Source: JBMSHD01 sp049416425 (GTDB lineage Bacteria > Pseudomonadota > Gammaproteobacteria > Francisellales > Francisellaceae). Taken from it: a stretch of DNA of 52,525 bases. A program made the translations under genes and the position numbers. The notes under the pieces are model-generated. The model ran no database searches and was not told the DNA's origin. It worked only from the letters and a program-made list of their open reading frames with translations. Below, piece by piece: positions 1-9,387 of this stretch. The DNA lies in NCBI GenBank assembly GCA_049416425.1, contig JBMSHD010000001.1, positions 1 through 52,525 of the forward strand, read 5' to 3'. Position 1 is the first letter of the stretch; every line of letters begins with the position of its first letter.

Positions 1-1
1 G

Positions 2-106
2 AAAAAAGAGTATTTTGATGAACATTTAATCAATAATTTACCAACTTGGGTTAAGGAAAACAGAAAAGTAATAATAACAAACAACCAGTCCACCCAGTTA
101 AAATAA
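2..106 (+). CDS. C-terminal fragment of an unidentified protein (5' end outside the window)
   Basis: An open frame enters from the left edge and ends at TAA (104-106), giving 34 residues that begin KKEYFDEHLINNLPTW. The first part lies in the 48-bp terminal repeat. The same peptide is encoded at the right edge, where it stops straight after the repeat. This suggests the tail of a gene in a repeated mobile element, with the last residues here read from flanking DNA. I do not recognise the family. It could be a chance open frame. Confidence 0.35.
   Translation, partial: KKEYFDEHLINNLPTWVKENRKVIITNNQSTQLK
4..51 (+). repeat. 48-bp repeat, left copy (inverted with the right end of the window)
   Basis: These 48 bases are identical to the reverse complement of the last 48 bases of the window; the sequences diverge abruptly after the shared GGGT. 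On both sides the repeat reads inward and carries the same open frame. I infer that the contig ends inside two copies of a repeated element, such as an insertion sequence, lying in opposite orientation. I cannot name the family from so little sequence. Confidence 0.85.
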
Positions 107-143
107 TCTAAAACATTCATCCTCATCTCCTGCTTTTTAAGCT

Positions 144-1490
144 CTATAGAATAATATCTCGCAATTGCATCAACGTCTTGATGCCTATAACTTCAAGCTC
201 CAGTTTTTTCCGGGGTTTATTGGCAAATGGCACCACGGCGCGTCTAAACCCGTGTTTCATTGCCTCATTGATACGTTCCTGGCCGTAGGGTACGGGTCTG
301 ATTTCACCCGAGAGTCCAACCTCACCCATGATGATCCAATCTTTCGGGATGGGTTTATCGTATAGTGATGATAATATGGCAGCTATCAAAGCCAGATCAA
401 TACCGGTTTCACTGACTTTAACACCACCGACGACATTGGTAAAAACATCCTTATCGCCAAGCTGTATGCCTAAATGGCGTTGGAGCACAGCAATCAACAT
501 GGCCAGACGATTTTGATCAATACCGACAGCCAGTCGTCGGGGTTGACCAAACCCGTTGTCATTGACCAATGCCTGGACTTCGGCCAAAAGGGGTCTCGTT
601 CCCTCCCAGATGCTGATAATGGTGCTGCCGGAAACATCATCATCTGCACGGCTTAGAAATAATGCCGATGGATTTTTGACCTCTTTCATGCCTTTATCGG
701 TCATGGCAAACACCCCCAGCTCATTGACGGCACCAAAACGGTTTTTCATCGCCCTCATCAAGCGATACCGTCCATCACTTTGACCTTCGATAAAAATGAC
801 GGCATCGACGATGTGCTCAAGCACTCTGGGACCGGCAACTTCCCCGGTTTTTGTGACATGACCGACCAAAAAAATAGCGCTGCCACACTGCTTGGCCATC
901 TGAGTCAATCGCGCGGCCGACTCTTTAACTTGAGCCACCCCCCCCGCCGCTGATTGCAAATCTCTCATCTGCATGGTCTGAATGGAATCAATAACCAGAA
1001 CTTTTGGTTTATGCTCGGCAATATAATGACAAATGGCCTCAACATCGGTCTCGCTCATCATCATCAGATCATCCATTGGCAATCCCATTCGGTGTGCCCT
1101 TAAGGCCACCTGCTCAAGCGACTCCTCTCCGGTGACATAAAGCGCCGAGTGTTCCGCCGATAATACGGTCATAATCTGCAGAAGAATCGATGATTTACCA
1201 ATACCTGGATCCCCTCCAATCAGATTGACCGATCCCGGGACAATGCCGCCGCCAAGCACACGATTAAACTCTGAAAATATGGTGGCAATTCGCGGATAGG
1301 TCTCTAAAGAGACGCTGGATAATTTCTGCACCAAAGCGGGAACACCGGCATAACCATGCGACTTGATCGAATTGCTGTTTAGCGTTTCACTCAAGGTATT
1401 CCAGGCACCACACTCAGCACACTGTCCCTGCCATTTTGGCGCCATTGCTCCACAACTGTTGCAAACGTATATGGATTTCACTTTTGCCAT
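144..1490 (-). CDS. radA: DNA repair protein RadA
   Basis: This is a RecA-like ATPase (448 aa) that promotes branch migration during recombinational repair in the cytoplasm. The family's full architecture is visible. An N-terminal C4 zinc finger has Cys10, Cys13, Cys24 and Cys27. Walker A is GDPGIGKSS at residues 93-101, a Walker B-like segment reads VLVIDSIQ, and the RadA-specific KNRFG motif is near residue 250. The C-terminal Lon-protease-like domain follows. The length is normal for the family. It is the last gene of a leftward block. Its ATG lies one base beyond the pilZ stop codon, so the two are probably co-transcribed. Confidence 0.97.
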   Translation of the reverse strand: MAKVKSIYVCNSCGAMAPKWQGQCAECGAWNTLSETLNSNSIKSHGYAGVPALVQKLSSVSLETYPRIATIFSEFNRVLGGGIVPGSVNLIGGDPGIGKSSILLQIMTVLSAEHSALYVTGEESLEQVALRAHRMGLPMDDLMMMSETDVEAICHYIAEHKPKVLVIDSIQTMQMRDLQSAAGGVAQVKESAARLTQMAKQCGSAIFLVGHVTKTGEVAGPRVLEHIVDAVIFIEGQSDGRYRLMRAMKNRFGAVNELGVFAMTDKGMKEVKNPSALFLSRADDDVSGSTIISIWEGTRPLLAEVQALVNDNGFGQPRRLAVGIDQNRLAMLIAVLQRHLGIQLGDKDVFTNVVGGVKVSETGIDLALIAAILSSLYDKPIPKDWIIMGEVGLSGEIRPVPYGQERINEAMKHGFRRAVVPFANKPRKKLELEVIGIKTLMQLRDIIL

Positions 1491-1491
1491 A

Positions 1492-1797
1492 TCATGCCTG
1501 CCCCTGTAACCCCAAAAGATAAACCTCGATCATCTTGTTGAGCCTGCGTCCGGACTCACCCAAAAATTTCAGTCCATATTTCATGTTTTCGGTAACAGAC
1601 GATGATTCAAGCCAAACCACCTGAGCTTCTGTCTCAAGACATTGATCGAGTTCAGAAATCGCCACGACCAGCCTCAATCTCTGCAGATGATTGAGCCTCT
1701 TGTTCGTCTCTACAAAGAGTCCACCACCACGCACAAACGGCATATACTGCTTGTTCGCCTGCTGTTTTGTGCTCAAAGTGATATCAATACTGTCCAT
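1492..1797 (-). CDS. pilZ: Type IV pilus assembly protein PilZ
   Basis: This is a single PilZ domain of 101 aa. The segment YMPFVRGGGLFVETNK (about residues 18-33) closely resembles the classical pilus-biogenesis PilZ rather than c-di-GMP receptors. The RxxxR and D/NxSxxG motifs for c-di-GMP binding are absent. PilZ of this class works in the cytoplasm with PilB and FimX-type partners to assemble type IV pili. This predicts that the organism has pili, although no other pilus gene is in the window. The stop codon abuts the radA start. Confidence 0.85.
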   Translation of the reverse strand: MDSIDITLSTKQQANKQYMPFVRGGGLFVETNKRLNHLQRLRLVVAISELDQCLETEAQVVWLESSSVTENMKYGLKFLGESGRRLNKMIEVYLLGLQGQA

Positions 1798-1805
1798 TGA
1801 TCATC

Positions 1806-2411
1806 CTACCCGTTTTTCTGTTGACGCCTGCGGCGACGCTTGATGAGATATAAAATAGAAAAACTCAGACTAGAAATAACAACCGCTAACATCAGCAGTG
1901 TGATAATCCAGTGGTGTTTAAGCAGATGTGTCAATGACAGCTTCTCTAAGATAACGATAAAGGCATTGCCAAAATAATAACCCGCCAGCACAAACACCAA
2001 AACCCAGATCCAGGCACCGATGAAGTCAAACAGCGAAAATTTCCAAACCTTCATCCCCGACACCCCCATGGCAAAAGGAATAATCGTACGCAGACCATAA
2101 GCAAAACGAAAGGCGATAATCAACCAGAAACCATATTTTTGCAGCATGTTGCCAATTTTATCGACTTTAGGCTGCCACTCGGGTTTACGTTTCAGCAGTT
2201 TGGGTCCGGAAAAATACCCTGTATAGAAGAAAAAAGCATCATGAAGCAGACAACCCAGTACCGATAAAATCACAACCCACTGCAACTCAAATAATCCCAT
2301 GGCGATGGCAACACCCCCCAGAATCAGAAAGGTTTCTCCTTCGATAATTGCCGCCGCAAACATAAGCCAATAGCCCCAGCTCTGCACGAGCTCTATGTGC
2401 TCTGGCGTCAT
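1806..2411 (-). CDS. DedA family inner-membrane protein
   Basis: This 201-aa polytopic membrane protein belongs to the DedA/SNARE-associated (VTT) family. The family contributes to membrane homeostasis and probably undecaprenyl-phosphate or lipid translocation. Visible hallmarks are an acidic IEGETFLILGG segment near the N-terminus and FAYGLRTIIPFAMGVSGM near residue 105, with the conserved Arg and Pro-Gly type signature. The C-terminus is Arg/Lys-rich, which fits a cytoplasmic tail. The ATG overlaps the aroC stop codon (ATGA), indicating translational coupling. DedA paralogues are hard to tell apart, so no symbol is given. Confidence 0.9.
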   Translation of the reverse strand: MTPEHIELVQSWGYWLMFAAAIIEGETFLILGGVAIAMGLFELQWVVILSVLGCLLHDAFFFYTGYFSGPKLLKRKPEWQPKVDKIGNMLQKYGFWLIIAFRFAYGLRTIIPFAMGVSGMKVWKFSLFDFIGAWIWVLVFVLAGYYFGNAFIVILEKLSLTHLLKHHWIITLLMLAVVISSLSFSILYLIKRRRRRQQKNG

Positions 2412-3475
2412 CTTTTTACCTTTTGTCTTAGCTGAAGCAGCCAGGCGTCGACCAACACCAGCGCCAGCATCGCCTCAACAACAGGCACGCCGCGGATGCC
2501 AACGCAAGGATCATGGCGCCCTTTTGTCACCACGGAAACATTCTCACCATGAATATCAATCGATCTTCCCGGTACTAAAATACTGGACGTGGGTTTAAAT
2601 GCCACCTGTGCTGTGATGGATTGACCTGTCGATATCCCACCTAAGATACCACCGGCATGATTGCTCAAAAAACCATTTTCTTTGGTGAGCTCATCACGAT
2701 GCTCACTGCCCTTTTGAGTCACGACATCAAAACCATCACCGATAGCAACCGCTTTGACGGCATTGATACTCATCAGCGCATGTGCAATGACGGCATCAAG
2801 ACGATCAAATACCGGCTCGCCAAGTCCCACAGGCACACCACTGGCCATCACCGATACCTTGGCTCCAATGGATTCTCCTTGCTTGCGAATCGACTGAATC
2901 AAGGTTTCAAGCTCAGGAATTTTTGCCGGATCCGCACAGAAAAAAGGATTTTTATTGATGATACTCTCATCGACAAAATCAAGTTCAATATTGCCAAGCT
3001 GAGACAACCAGGCTGTTATTTCGATTCCCAGCTGCTGTTTTAATAATTTCCTGGCAATAGCACCGGCGGCTACCCTTATTGCTGTCTCTCTGGCTGAGGA
3101 TCTTCCGCCACCGCGATAATCACGAATACCATACTTATGATAATACGTAAAATCGGCATGCCCTGGGCGAAAACTCGTTTTAATCTCACCATAGTCTTTC
3201 GATTTTTGATCGCTGTTTTCAATCAAGAGCCCAATCGGTGCACCGGTGGTTTTGCCTTCAAAAACGCCGGAGAGAATCCTGATGGTATCGTCTTCCTTTC
3301 TTTGCGTGGTAAACTTGGACTGCCCCGGTTTACGACGATCGAGATCAACCTGAAGATCTGCTTCTGACAGCTTAAGACCGGCGGGGCAGCCATCGACGAT
3401 ACCACCGATTGCCGCACCATGGCTCTCACCAAAACTCGTCAGTGTAAATAAGGTACCAAAACTATTTCCCGACAT
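2408..3475 (-). CDS. aroC: Chorismate synthase
   Basis: The enzyme converts 5-enolpyruvylshikimate-3-phosphate to chorismate, the last shikimate-pathway step, and needs reduced FMN. Its 355 aa is the usual length. Visible signatures are GNSFGTLFTLTSFGESHG at the N-terminus, the FMN-site region around residues 103-130 with YRGGGRSSARETA, and the C-terminal GRHDPCVGIRGVPVVEAM. It overlaps prmB by 14 bp upstream and DedA by 4 bp downstream, so it sits inside a tightly packed operon. Chorismate also feeds aromatic amino acids, folate and ubiquinone. Confidence 0.97.
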   Translation of the reverse strand: MSGNSFGTLFTLTSFGESHGAAIGGIVDGCPAGLKLSEADLQVDLDRRKPGQSKFTTQRKEDDTIRILSGVFEGKTTGAPIGLLIENSDQKSKDYGEIKTSFRPGHADFTYYHKYGIRDYRGGGRSSARETAIRVAAGAIARKLLKQQLGIEITAWLSQLGNIELDFVDESIINKNPFFCADPAKIPELETLIQSIRKQGESIGAKVSVMASGVPVGLGEPVFDRLDAVIAHALMSINAVKAVAIGDGFDVVTQKGSEHRDELTKENGFLSNHAGGILGGISTGQSITAQVAFKPTSSILVPGRSIDIHGENVSVVTKGRHDPCVGIRGVPVVEAMLALVLVDAWLLQLRQKVKR

Positions 3476-4424
3476 CGGCTGCTCCCAGTATAAAATCCTG
3501 ACGATAATCGGTAAGTTCCTGTTTTGTCAGCAAAAAAACACCATCTCCGCCGGATTCAAAACTCAACCAGGTAAACGGCACATTGGGATAGGCTTCCATC
3601 AAGGCATATTGAGAATTGCCAACCTCAACGATCAAGGTACCATCGTCATTTAAATGCTCATGAGCCTCAAGCAAAATTCGGCGAGTAATATCGAGTCCAT
3701 CTTTGCCAGAGGTCAAAGCCAACACCGGTTCTTTGCTGAATTCAGATGGCATGGTGGCAAAATCATCTTCATCGACATACGGCGGATTTGAAACGATAAG
3801 ATCAAATTTCTGACCGTTGAGATTTTCAAATAAATCGGTTCTAATCAAACTGAGTCGATCGCCAAGATGATGATTATTGGCATTGATTTTGGCGACCTCA
3901 AGTGCCTCTTTGGAGATATCCGCCAACACCACTTGAGCCTCGGAAAAAGCATACGCTGTGGCGATACCAATACAACCGCTGCCCGCGCAAAGATCCAAAA
4001 CACGATGGACGCGATTTTCATCAATCCAAGGCGAAAAGTGATTGCGAATCAGCTCGCCGACAGGAGAACGTGGAATGATGACGCGTTGATCCACATGAAA
4101 TTTCAGACCAGCAAACCAGGCGGTTTTCGTCAAATAAGGCAAGGGAATTCGCTCGACAACCCGGCGATACACCCACTTGATCACCTTCTGGCGCTCAACA
4201 TGCGTCAACTTGGCATCAAGTATTCGATCGTCAAAATCCAGCGGTAGATAGAGTGCCTGCAACACCAGATGAACCGCTTCATCCCAGGCAGAGTCGGTAC
4301 CATGACCATAATACAGATTGGCCTCATAAAAGCGTGAGGAAGCCCATCTTAAATAATCACGAATAGTTTCAAGATCGCCTGCCAGGGCATCTACATTAAT
4401 TTCGGCTTCAAATGCGTCGTTCAT
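3462..4424 (-). CDS. prmB: Ribosomal protein L3 N5-glutamine methyltransferase PrmB
   Basis: This is an S-adenosylmethionine-dependent methyltransferase of 320 aa. The SAM-binding motif DLCAGSGCIGIA and the glutamine-recognition motif SNPPYVDEDD are both clear, as in the PrmB/PrmC/HemK family. The long N-terminal helical domain and the position next to aroC favour PrmB (uL3) over PrmC (release factors), which usually sits next to prfA. The start overlaps nothing upstream: it lies 2 bp after the cysS stop, so read-through from cysS is likely. Confidence 0.92.
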   Translation of the reverse strand: MNDAFEAEINVDALAGDLETIRDYLRWASSRFYEANLYYGHGTDSAWDEAVHLVLQALYLPLDFDDRILDAKLTHVERQKVIKWVYRRVVERIPLPYLTKTAWFAGLKFHVDQRVIIPRSPVGELIRNHFSPWIDENRVHRVLDLCAGSGCIGIATAYAFSEAQVVLADISKEALEVAKINANNHHLGDRLSLIRTDLFENLNGQKFDLIVSNPPYVDEDDFATMPSEFSKEPVLALTSGKDGLDITRRILLEAHEHLNDDGTLIVEVGNSQYALMEAYPNVPFTWLSFESGGDGVFLLTKQELTDYRQDFILGAADVGK

Positions 4425-4426
4425 CG

Positions 4427-5812
4427 TTATCCTCTCTTCCAGCTGGTTCCATGAACCGAATCTTCCAGTATTACCTTGTGTAAAGCCAGCTGTTCACGAA
4501 TAGCATCGGCTTTGGCATAGTCTTTATTCTTTTTGGCCTCGCTACGCTCAGCAATAAGCCCCTCAATCGCATCACTTGACAGATCAGAGGTGATTGCTGC
4601 TGCAAAATAGGCATCGGCATTTTCATTAAGCAGACCGAGTACATCCGCTAATTTTAGCAGCAAATGCATATATTTTCCGGCCGTTTCAAGAGCGCCCTCT
4701 CGATATCGATTAATCTGTTTTGCCACAGAAAAAAGAACTGGCAAAGCCTCAGGCACATTAAAATCATTGTCCATGGCTTTCTCAAACGCCTCGATATACT
4801 CTCTATGATCTTGCGGGAGCTCGTGGATCTCCTTAATGCCTCTTATCGCCGTATACAGACGATCAAGTGCTGCTTTAGCCTGATCCAGATTATCCTTGGC
4901 ATAATTGAGCTCACTGCGATAATGACCCGAAAGAAGAAAATAACGAACCACTTCAGGTTGATATTTCGATAACACCTCTTTAATCGTGAAAAAGTTTCCC
5001 AATGATTTAGACATCTTCTCTTTATTAACCTGTACCATGCCCGAATGCAGCCAATAACGCGCAAACTGACAACCATTGGCCGCCTCAGACTGGGCAATTT
5101 CATTTTCATGATGCGGAAATTTAAGATCTGAGCCACCGGCGTGGATATCAAAGGTATCGCCAAGAATAGCCTTTGACATCGCCGAGCATTCAATATGCCA
5201 ACCCGGACGGCCATCTCCCCATGGTGACGACCAGCTTGGCTCATGCGCCTTAGCCGCCTTCCACAGCACAAAGTCCAATGCCGATTCTTTGTCTTTGGCG
5301 ACCTCTACTCGTTCACCATGTCTAAGGGCATGAAGATCCTGTTTGCTCAGCCTGCCATAATCGCTAAATTTCTCAACACGATAGTAAACATCTCCACAAG
5401 CTGTGACATAGGCATAACCTTTATCGATCAGACTCTTGATCATGGCGATCATCGGATCGATCGTCTGTGTTGCCCTCGGTTCAAAATCGGGACGAAGCAT
5501 ATTTAAACGATCATAGTCAGCATACATTGAGGCGATCGTGCGTTTAACCAGCTCGGCGGTTGATATCCCATCTTCATTGGCACGTTTGATAATCTTATCA
5601 TCAATATCGGTAATATTTCTGACATAGGTCAGTGCATAACCTTTATAGCGAAAATAACGCGCAATATTGTCAAAGGCAACAAAGGTTCGGGCATGGCCAA
5701 TATGACAATCATCATAAACCGTCACACCACAGACATAGAGTTTGATTTTATTATCTTCAAGCGGCTGAAAGAGCTCTTTTTTCCCCGACAGCGAATTATA
5801 CAGTTGAATCAT
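4427..5812 (-). CDS. cysS: Cysteinyl-tRNA synthetase
   Basis: This class I aminoacyl-tRNA synthetase charges tRNA-Cys. Its 461 aa matches the family. The HIGH motif reads CHIGHARTF near residue 37 and KMSKS reads KEKMSKSLGNF near residue 267. The zinc ligands are in the expected places: Cys28 in YVCGVTVYD, Cys in GWHIECSAM and His-His in FPHHENEIAQ. It is the first gene of the leftward run cysS-prmB-aroC-DedA-pilZ-radA. Confidence 0.97.
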   Translation of the reverse strand: MIQLYNSLSGKKELFQPLEDNKIKLYVCGVTVYDDCHIGHARTFVAFDNIARYFRYKGYALTYVRNITDIDDKIIKRANEDGISTAELVKRTIASMYADYDRLNMLRPDFEPRATQTIDPMIAMIKSLIDKGYAYVTACGDVYYRVEKFSDYGRLSKQDLHALRHGERVEVAKDKESALDFVLWKAAKAHEPSWSSPWGDGRPGWHIECSAMSKAILGDTFDIHAGGSDLKFPHHENEIAQSEAANGCQFARYWLHSGMVQVNKEKMSKSLGNFFTIKEVLSKYQPEVVRYFLLSGHYRSELNYAKDNLDQAKAALDRLYTAIRGIKEIHELPQDHREYIEAFEKAMDNDFNVPEALPVLFSVAKQINRYREGALETAGKYMHLLLKLADVLGLLNENADAYFAAAITSDLSSDAIEGLIAERSEAKKNKDYAKADAIREQLALHKVILEDSVHGTSWKRG

Positions 5813-5957
5813 AGAGTTTATGGTGTTTAAATATTATAGCGCTTATATTACCACTCACATCGATCTCTTTAAACCCTTTTATCCGGCTTCTTTCATCTTA
5901 TCTGGCTTCTGATCATAAACCTTAAACAGGAAAGGGATAAATAAGCTGCCCCTTAAG
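5813..5957 (-). promoter_or_regulatory. Intergenic region with weak cysS promoter candidate and a 13-bp direct repeat
   Basis: A perfect TATAAT lies on the minus strand at 5838-5833, about 20 bases upstream of the cysS ATG, but no good -35 precedes it. Two near-identical 13-mers, TTATCCGGCTTCT (5879-5891) and TTATCTGGCTTCT (5898-5910), lie 19 bases apart and could be a tandem binding site. I see no terminator hairpin for the exporter genes whose upstream end lies at 9002. Confidence 0.3.
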
Positions 5958-7094
5958 TTACAGCGTCTGCCTATAGCGTTTGATGCAAATGATGCCAACA
6001 ACAAGAAGAAACAGCAAAATCGGCCAGATTTCATCGGCGGTCAATCCGAGCCCATTTCCTTTAAGCACGATGCCGCGGATAATTCGAAGATAATGCGTCA
6101 GCGGTAGAATCTGTCCTAGTTTTTGCGCCCATAATGGCATACCGTAAAATGGAAACATAAAACCCGAAAGCAATATCGATGGCAAAAAGAAGAAAAATGT
6201 CATCTGCATAGCCTGAAGTTGCGTCTTGGCGATGGTTGAGAAGGTAATACCGACTAAAAGATTGGCGATGATAAAAGGAAAAGTGGCCATCAAAAGCAGC
6301 CAGATGTTACCGAATATGGGAATGGAGAACAACACAACCGACGCTAAAAGAATCAAAATCAGCTGGGCATAACCGATGAGAATATAAGGTGTGATTTTCC
6401 CTAAAATCACCTCCAAAGGGCGCACCGGTGTCGCCAGCAATGCCTCCATCGTACCAAGTTCACGCTCACGAGTGATTGCAAGTCCTGTCACCATCACCAG
6501 TGTCATCGTCAATATTACCCCAGCCAATCCCGGCACGATATTGTACTGGGTAATCTCCTCGGGATTGTATTTGTTGTGAATAATAACGTTGAATGCCGGA
6601 GTCTCAGAGCGAAGATAATCCAGTCCATTTTGTCGAAAATCTCGCTCATAAACCCGGTACACCAGGGTATTAAGCGCATTAATAGCGGCACCTGAGGCCG
6701 ATGGATCCGTGCCGTCAACGATGACCAATACATTCGGTTTTTGACCGCGAATCATCAAGCGCGTGAACCCTGCGGGAATCTCGATGATAAACTGAGCCTT
6801 TGCCTGTCGCATCTGATTGTCGGCCAGCGCCGGTGATGGATTTATCGCCGTGATCTTGAAATACGTCGATTTCTGCAATGCCGTGACAAGTTCACGGGTT
6901 TGTGGCGTGTTGTCTTCATTGATCAATATCGTCGGCAGATGTCTGGGATTGGTGTTGATGGCAAATCCGAATAAAATCAACTGAATCAGTGGAATGCCGA
7001 GAACCATAGCGATGGTGATACGATCCCGTGACATGTGAATAAATTCCTTGATCACAATGGCAAAAAAACGTTGAAAACAAAACAGGCGACTCAT
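5958..7094 (-). CDS. ABC-2 type exporter permease (YbhS/YbhR/YhhJ-like)
   Basis: This is an inner-membrane permease of 378 aa. There is one N-terminal membrane segment (about residues 25-45), a large periplasmic region, then a C-terminal block of about five segments. The block contains ITRERELGTMEALLATPVRP, the cytoplasmic coupling segment typical of the ABC-2 type. Length and layout match YbhR/YbhS. Its start overlaps the ATPase gene by 4 bp. Many relatives work as YbhF-YbhS-YbhR with two permeases; only one is encoded here, so a homodimer is inferred. The substrate is unknown, probably drugs or other hydrophobic compounds. Confidence 0.9.
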   Translation of the reverse strand: MSRLFCFQRFFAIVIKEFIHMSRDRITIAMVLGIPLIQLILFGFAINTNPRHLPTILINEDNTPQTRELVTALQKSTYFKITAINPSPALADNQMRQAKAQFIIEIPAGFTRLMIRGQKPNVLVIVDGTDPSASGAAINALNTLVYRVYERDFRQNGLDYLRSETPAFNVIIHNKYNPEEITQYNIVPGLAGVILTMTLVMVTGLAITRERELGTMEALLATPVRPLEVILGKITPYILIGYAQLILILLASVVLFSIPIFGNIWLLLMATFPFIIANLLVGITFSTIAKTQLQAMQMTFFFFLPSILLSGFMFPFYGMPLWAQKLGQILPLTHYLRIIRGIVLKGNGLGLTADEIWPILLFLLVVGIICIKRYRQTL

Positions 7095-8011
7095 GAGAAG
7101 TTATCCTTGTTCTGCTGCATCAGGTGAATAAATACATCTTCCAAAGAAGGTCTGATCTGCTGCCACTGATAATGCCTGGAATATCGATTGATGATGACAC
7201 TTAGATCATTCTGTTTTTGCGCCGAGACGTGAAGATCTAATCCAAATGCCGAAACTTGAGCAATGATCGGCTCTTGCTTTAGCTTCTCGACCAGCGCCGA
7301 TAAATTTTTACCTCGCACCACCCAGGTCTGAAGATCGGCAGAATCGACGACCTCTTTATTACTGCCTTTGACTAAAAGATTGCCATAGGCGATATAGGCA
7401 AGTTTATTACAGCGTTCAGCTTCATCCATGTAGTGAGTACTAACCAGCGTGGTAATGCCTTCTTCGGAAAGCCTGAATATCTCATCCCAGAAGTCGCGCC
7501 TGGCCTTCGGATCTACCCCTGCCGTCGGCTCATCCAAAAGCAAAAGAGCTGGATCATGAATCGTAGCGGCTCCCAATGCCAGCCTTTGTTTCCAGCCACC
7601 TGAGAGGTTGCCGGCCAACTGTTTTTTTCTGGCCTGTCCAATCTCCAGCTGTTCAATCGTTTTTTGCACCTTGTCTCTGCGGTCTTTAACGTCAAAAAGT
7701 CGGGCAAAAAAATCCAGATTCTCCTCGATGGTCAGATCACCATAGAGTGAAAAGCGCTGCGTCATATAACCAACTTTCCGCTTAATTTCGGCACCTTGTG
7801 TTAAAATGTTCATACCAAGACAACTCCCCTGACCTGAGTCAATCGATAAAAGACCACAGATCATGCGTATCGTCGTGGTTTTGCCTGAGCCATTGGGCCC
7901 CAAAAAACCATAGATATCGCCTTTTTCAACTTGAAGCGACACATTATTGACCACTTTTCTACCATAAAAACTTTTATTCAGATTTTCGACATCGATAACC
8001 AGCTCACTCAT
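7091..8011 (-). CDS. ABC exporter ATP-binding protein
   Basis: This is the cytoplasmic ATPase of the three-gene exporter, about 306 aa from the chosen start. Walker A is GPNGSGKTTT, the signature is LSGGWKQRLALGAA and Walker B is LLLLDEPTAGVD, followed by an H-loop STHYMDE. I chose the ATG at 8011 because GGAGG lies just upstream (about 8024-8020). A longer frame would begin at GTG 8038 but would contain that Shine-Dalgarno. The gene overlaps the adaptor by 8 bp and the permease by 4 bp. Relatives such as YbhF carry two fused ATPase domains; this one has a single domain. Confidence 0.93.
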   Translation of the reverse strand: MSELVIDVENLNKSFYGRKVVNNVSLQVEKGDIYGFLGPNGSGKTTTIRMICGLLSIDSGQGSCLGMNILTQGAEIKRKVGYMTQRFSLYGDLTIEENLDFFARLFDVKDRRDKVQKTIEQLEIGQARKKQLAGNLSGGWKQRLALGAATIHDPALLLLDEPTAGVDPKARRDFWDEIFRLSEEGITTLVSTHYMDEAERCNKLAYIAYGNLLVKGSNKEVVDSADLQTWVVRGKNLSALVEKLKQEPIIAQVSAFGLDLHVSAQKQNDLSVIINRYSRHYQWQQIRPSLEDVFIHLMQQNKDNFS

Positions 8012-9002
8012 CGCTCTGCCCTCCAGATATATCGACACTCACGGGTTGCCCGGCATGCCAACCCTGTTGACTATCAATTTTAGCTTCTATCTTATAGCTT
8101 AGATCTCCTCGAGTCGACTCGCTGTAAATAACCGGAGGGGTGTAGGCGGCCTCCGGTGAAATATAGTCGATTTTAGCATTAAATGAATGCGTAATTCCAT
8201 CGACGTAAAAAGGAATGGATTGACCCAAATGAATGAAAGACAGCTGCTTTTCACTGACATAAAATACCAGTTTGACTTGACTGGGAATCAACAATGACAG
8301 TACCGGCTGGTAACTTGAGACCTCCTCACCCTTCCAGTAATAGGTATCAAATACCATCCCTGACTCAGGCGCGGAGATGGCTGTTTGAGACAACTGCCAG
8401 GCAGCCAGATTTTCCGATTGCTCCGCCGATCTCATCGATGCCTCTGACTGCTTAATCTGCTTATCACGTCCGGCCAGTTTATAGGTTAAAAGTGTCGCCT
8501 CCAGGCTTGTGACTGCGGCATCGGCCTGGTCGTATTGCGATTTATCAAGATCATAGTCGGATTGAGAAATACTGCCACTTTTAATCAGACTCGCAGCTCG
8601 CCGATAATTCGCCCTTGCATAAGCAAGATCGGCTTTGGCTTTGACAATCTGGGCTTCAATCTCATCGATATAAGGCTGGCGTTTACCGGTTAGCAGATCT
8701 TCATAGGCCGCTTTAGCCGCCTCAAAAGCATATGTTCTGGCTTTTTTCTCATATCGATAGGATTCCGGATCGATTTGAAATAACAGCTGTCCCTTTTTAA
8801 CCATCTGACCCTTTGCAACATCCAGTGAAACCAGGCGACCACCACTCGATGTTGAAATATAGCTTAGATTCGCCTCAACATAACCCGGGATAACGTTCTC
8901 ATCATGCTTTGCTGACAACATCAAATAAAAAAGCATTGCCACCACCGCAACGATAACGATAAGACTGATAATGATTTTTTTTGTTATAATCCATTTTCTC
9001 AT
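8004..9002 (-). CDS. HlyD/RND-type membrane fusion protein (periplasmic adaptor, YbhG/YhiI-like)
   Basis: This is an adaptor of 332 aa with an N-terminal membrane anchor (about residues 7-30). A lipoyl/barrel-sandwich half reads GGRLVSLDVAKGQMVKKGQ, a long helical hairpin spans about residues 80-200, and then come the second lipoyl half and a beta-barrel. It would link the inner-membrane ABC exporter to an outer-membrane channel such as TolC. It is the first gene of the operon. The 385-bp gap upstream holds a candidate operator. Confidence 0.92.
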   Translation of the reverse strand: MRKWIITKKIIISLIVIVAVVAMLFYLMLSAKHDENVIPGYVEANLSYISTSSGGRLVSLDVAKGQMVKKGQLLFQIDPESYRYEKKARTYAFEAAKAAYEDLLTGKRQPYIDEIEAQIVKAKADLAYARANYRRAASLIKSGSISQSDYDLDKSQYDQADAAVTSLEATLLTYKLAGRDKQIKQSEASMRSAEQSENLAAWQLSQTAISAPESGMVFDTYYWKGEEVSSYQPVLSLLIPSQVKLVFYVSEKQLSFIHLGQSIPFYVDGITHSFNAKIDYISPEAAYTPPVIYSESTRGDLSYKIEAKIDSQQGWHAGQPVSVDISGGQSDE

Positions 9003-9387
9003 GTTTGATTCACCTTTATATTCGATTTTTTGATTTTATTAATAAATCAATATTGTTCATCATTAAACATCGTTGATAGAAAACAGCACAACATCAACGG
9101 GTCAAGCGCCCTGGTCTTATAATCAACAGCATAGTCTTTTTTTCATTTATCAAAGAGGAATGATTGCATAAAAATCAAATTAAATCAATCGATTGACTTT
9201 CCTTCTTATTGTCTTCATTCACCTAAATTTGCCGGTCGCGTTCCTTTTGTAAAATGAATGGCAGAGCGTTGAGGTTTCCTTACTGTCATTTGAATATCCG
9301 TTATTTTGGATATACACTCATTACTAATAGCAAACCCATCCGCCCGAAGCAGACGTCTGATAAACACGGTCACCTAAGAGAGATGAT
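9003..9387. promoter_or_regulatory. Divergent intergenic region with two inverted repeats
   Basis: There is no gene in these 385 bases. An imperfect inverted repeat, ATCAATATTGTT / AACATCGTTGAT (9046-9077, 9 of 12 positions paired), lies 45 bases upstream of the exporter operon and has the look of a TetR-type operator. A second, perfect but short repeat, ATATCC / GGATAT (9294-9313), lies upstream of the DUF202 gene. A purine-rich ribosome site AAGAGAGA precedes the ATG at 9388. Function of either repeat is inferred only. Confidence 0.35.
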
